Program-made: the position numbers and the translations under genes
Shown: positions 63,801 through 64,000 of the stretch, piece after piece
How the letters are laid out: the number at the start of each line of letters is the position of its first letter
Numbering within the stretch: position 1 is the first letter of the stretch
The notes under the pieces: generated by a model
Told to the model about the DNA's origin: nothing
Databases searched by the model: none
The model's input: only the letters and a program-made list of their open reading frames with translations
NCBI GenBank assembly: GCA_963971285.1
Contig: OZ020244.1
Location: forward strand, 8,122,001-8,186,000
DNA length: 64,000 nucleotides
Direction: 5' to 3'
Origin: Astropecten irregularis
Lineage: Eukaryota; Echinodermata; Asteroidea; Paxillosida; Astropectinidae

Positions 63801-64000
63801 GCCTGGTGTAGACAGTGTGAGAGATGTGCAGTGGCTAAACCGCCAACCAGACAGACTCGTCCACCTCTCGGAACACTACGAGCAACAGCTCCCCTAGAAG
63901 TGGTGGCCATGGATTTTACTCTCCTTGAACCATCGACAGACGGTTGCGAGAATGTCCTCATATTGACGGATGTCTTCACCAAGTTCACTTGGGCTGTACC
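60894..64000 (+). CDS. pol: Ty3/Gypsy Pol polyprotein, open to the window edge
   Basis: A continuous frame of at least 1,035 codons starts at ATG 60,894, in a frame different from gag (shifted by 2), so expression probably needs re-initiation or frameshifting. In order: aspartic protease LLDTGSMVT (about residue 45); reverse transcriptase with LCVDYRRIN, DLASGYHQV, FGLCNSPATFQ and YLDDIIVFA (about residues 380-560); RNase H with VETDASSLGLGAILS and VVYTDHNPLKYL (about 670-760); integrase zinc-binding HNDMGHFGAKRT...CRQCERCAVAK (about 940-980); and the start of the core AMDFTLLEPS...LTDVFTKF (about 1,005). I saw no internal stop and all catalytic motifs visible are intact, so this may be a young copy. 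The rest of integrase and the 3' LTR lie beyond 64,000. Confidence 0.9.
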   Translation, partial: MSQTTRGERDGSTESDLNNFMTRAAADCFAVDVTLGGQTIPCLLDTGSMVTTITQNYFDKFLAVEGVRLTSIPEQFKLLSASGAAIPYVGCFESDATVLGITIPARLVLVIKQTNEDKLFDAAPGIVGMNILSECWSQLVANHGNGYLRRLHLNTENRPVWEKTLQVVGKKQRFREIEGAIGRVYLDRGAPLTILAHEAVIARATARRAPGGDHYDAILEPHEGTNLPASVKAIRSVVQVSSGKLTVVLMNEGEQDVLLPSRSCIGTLHHGEVLAEEDEMAVKGDPLNATDTGTGSSTKSPRPTEPAINLPKVVDVEAPLTVDERAQFDALLSRYDCIFSKGERDLGYTEAVKHQIDTGDAPPIKQRYRSLPPSQYREVRAHIHELLEAGVIRESSSPWASPIVVVRKKDQSIRLCVDYRRINTVTAKSSFPLPRIDESLQTLGGAKYLSVLDLASGYHQVAMEERDVKKTAFVTPFGLFEYTRMPFGLCNSPATFQRLMQRCLGDQALDSVLIYLDDIIVFASTFEQHLERLEIVFSRLQQYGLKIKPQKCSFFRQQVKYLGHLVVAGQGVKPDPEKVSAVKDWPEPTTITELRAFLGFTGYFRKFVRDYSSIAGPLLVYLRGVNSKEKARGGTKRVEFDEAARVAFQALKTSLLRAPVLAFADFERPFIVETDASSLGLGAILSQQQEDGSRRVIAYASRALRPAERNDKNYSSFKLELLGVRWAVCQVFKDYLMGNQCVVYTDHNPLKYLDTANLSCTELRWVQQLAAFDFRLEYRTGRSNSAPDALSRLPKKCPKDEMENQDDKVSELSSCAVRASCVGPTSAGTDVPPALAHQIRIANQEGSRCLPGYTPEELRRLQEEDAVLRRVIAYVERGNKPSRQEREDDPPDVSLVLKHWGQLFLKDGVLFRRTTLSGGEQSERLVTPSCLVNHILTSFHNDMGHFGAKRTLRLIHPLFFWLRMETTVHAWCRQCERCAVAKPPTRQTRPPLGTLRATAPLEVVAMDFTLLEPSTDGCENVLILTDVFTKFTWAV

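Overview
This window is eukaryotic: there are GT-AG introns, tRNA-derived SINEs, LTR and non-LTR retrotransposons, DNA transposons and minisatellites, and no operons. The mix (BEL/Pao and Ty3 elements, CR1/L2- and Rex1-like LINEs, several PIF/Harbinger lineages, a Polinton-like DNA polymerase and TAGGCC-rich intergenic DNA) suggests a marine invertebrate, probably a non-vertebrate deuterostome such as an echinoderm or hemichordate. That assignment is inference.

Layout. 0-5 kb (minus): a nearly full protein-primed type B DNA polymerase with one frameshift, abutting a fragment of a different polymerase. 6.4-9.4 kb (minus): three exons of a host-like gene whose splice phases agree; its introns hold a TTAA-flanked foldback element, two SINEs and a perfect 47-bp hairpin. 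11-14 kb: a second TTAA foldback and a LINE scrap. 14.1-25.05 kb: a tandem BEL/Pao array (partial gag-LTR-body-LTR-body-LTR-partial body) with an exact 4,228-bp period. Its copies are almost identical and share the same coding lesions. 25.1-26.2 kb: a roughly 52-bp minisatellite built on a GGGG-CTTTT-CCCC core. 26.2-29 kb: a CR1/L2-type LINE. 29-30.1 kb: a TA-flanked foldback element. 30-33 kb: mostly unique DNA with a roughly 147-bp repeat carrying the same GGGGCTTTTCCCC core, and a candidate first exon. 33.3-36.5 kb: a Rex1-like LINE. 36.9 kb: the terminal exon of an unrecognised host gene.

38.1-58.2 kb is a nest. A PIF/Harbinger element (family A) is split by a 17,983-bp segment bounded by inverted termini starting GGCCCTTTTCC and a CAG target duplication. 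Inside that segment are a 4-kb element with 0.5-kb inverted arms and a decayed PIN-like/CXC gene; a Myb/SANT exon; two more Harbinger transposases (B broken, C with a single clear nonsense codon); a 1.3-kb TIR element also flanked by CAG; tandem tRNA-SINE units; an internally deleted copy of family A itself; a 61-bp hairpin minisatellite; an 87-bp minisatellite; and a second copy of the TA-flanked foldback.

58.2-64 kb: two adjacent hairpins, then a Ty3/Gypsy element with leader, tRNA-Leu-type primer site, complete gag and an open pol that runs off the right edge.

Most coding capacity here belongs to transposons. Only the exons at 6.6-9.3 kb, 36.9 kb and possibly 33.0 kb look like host genes. 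Coordinates of repeat and exon edges were read by eye; no similarity search or alignment was run.
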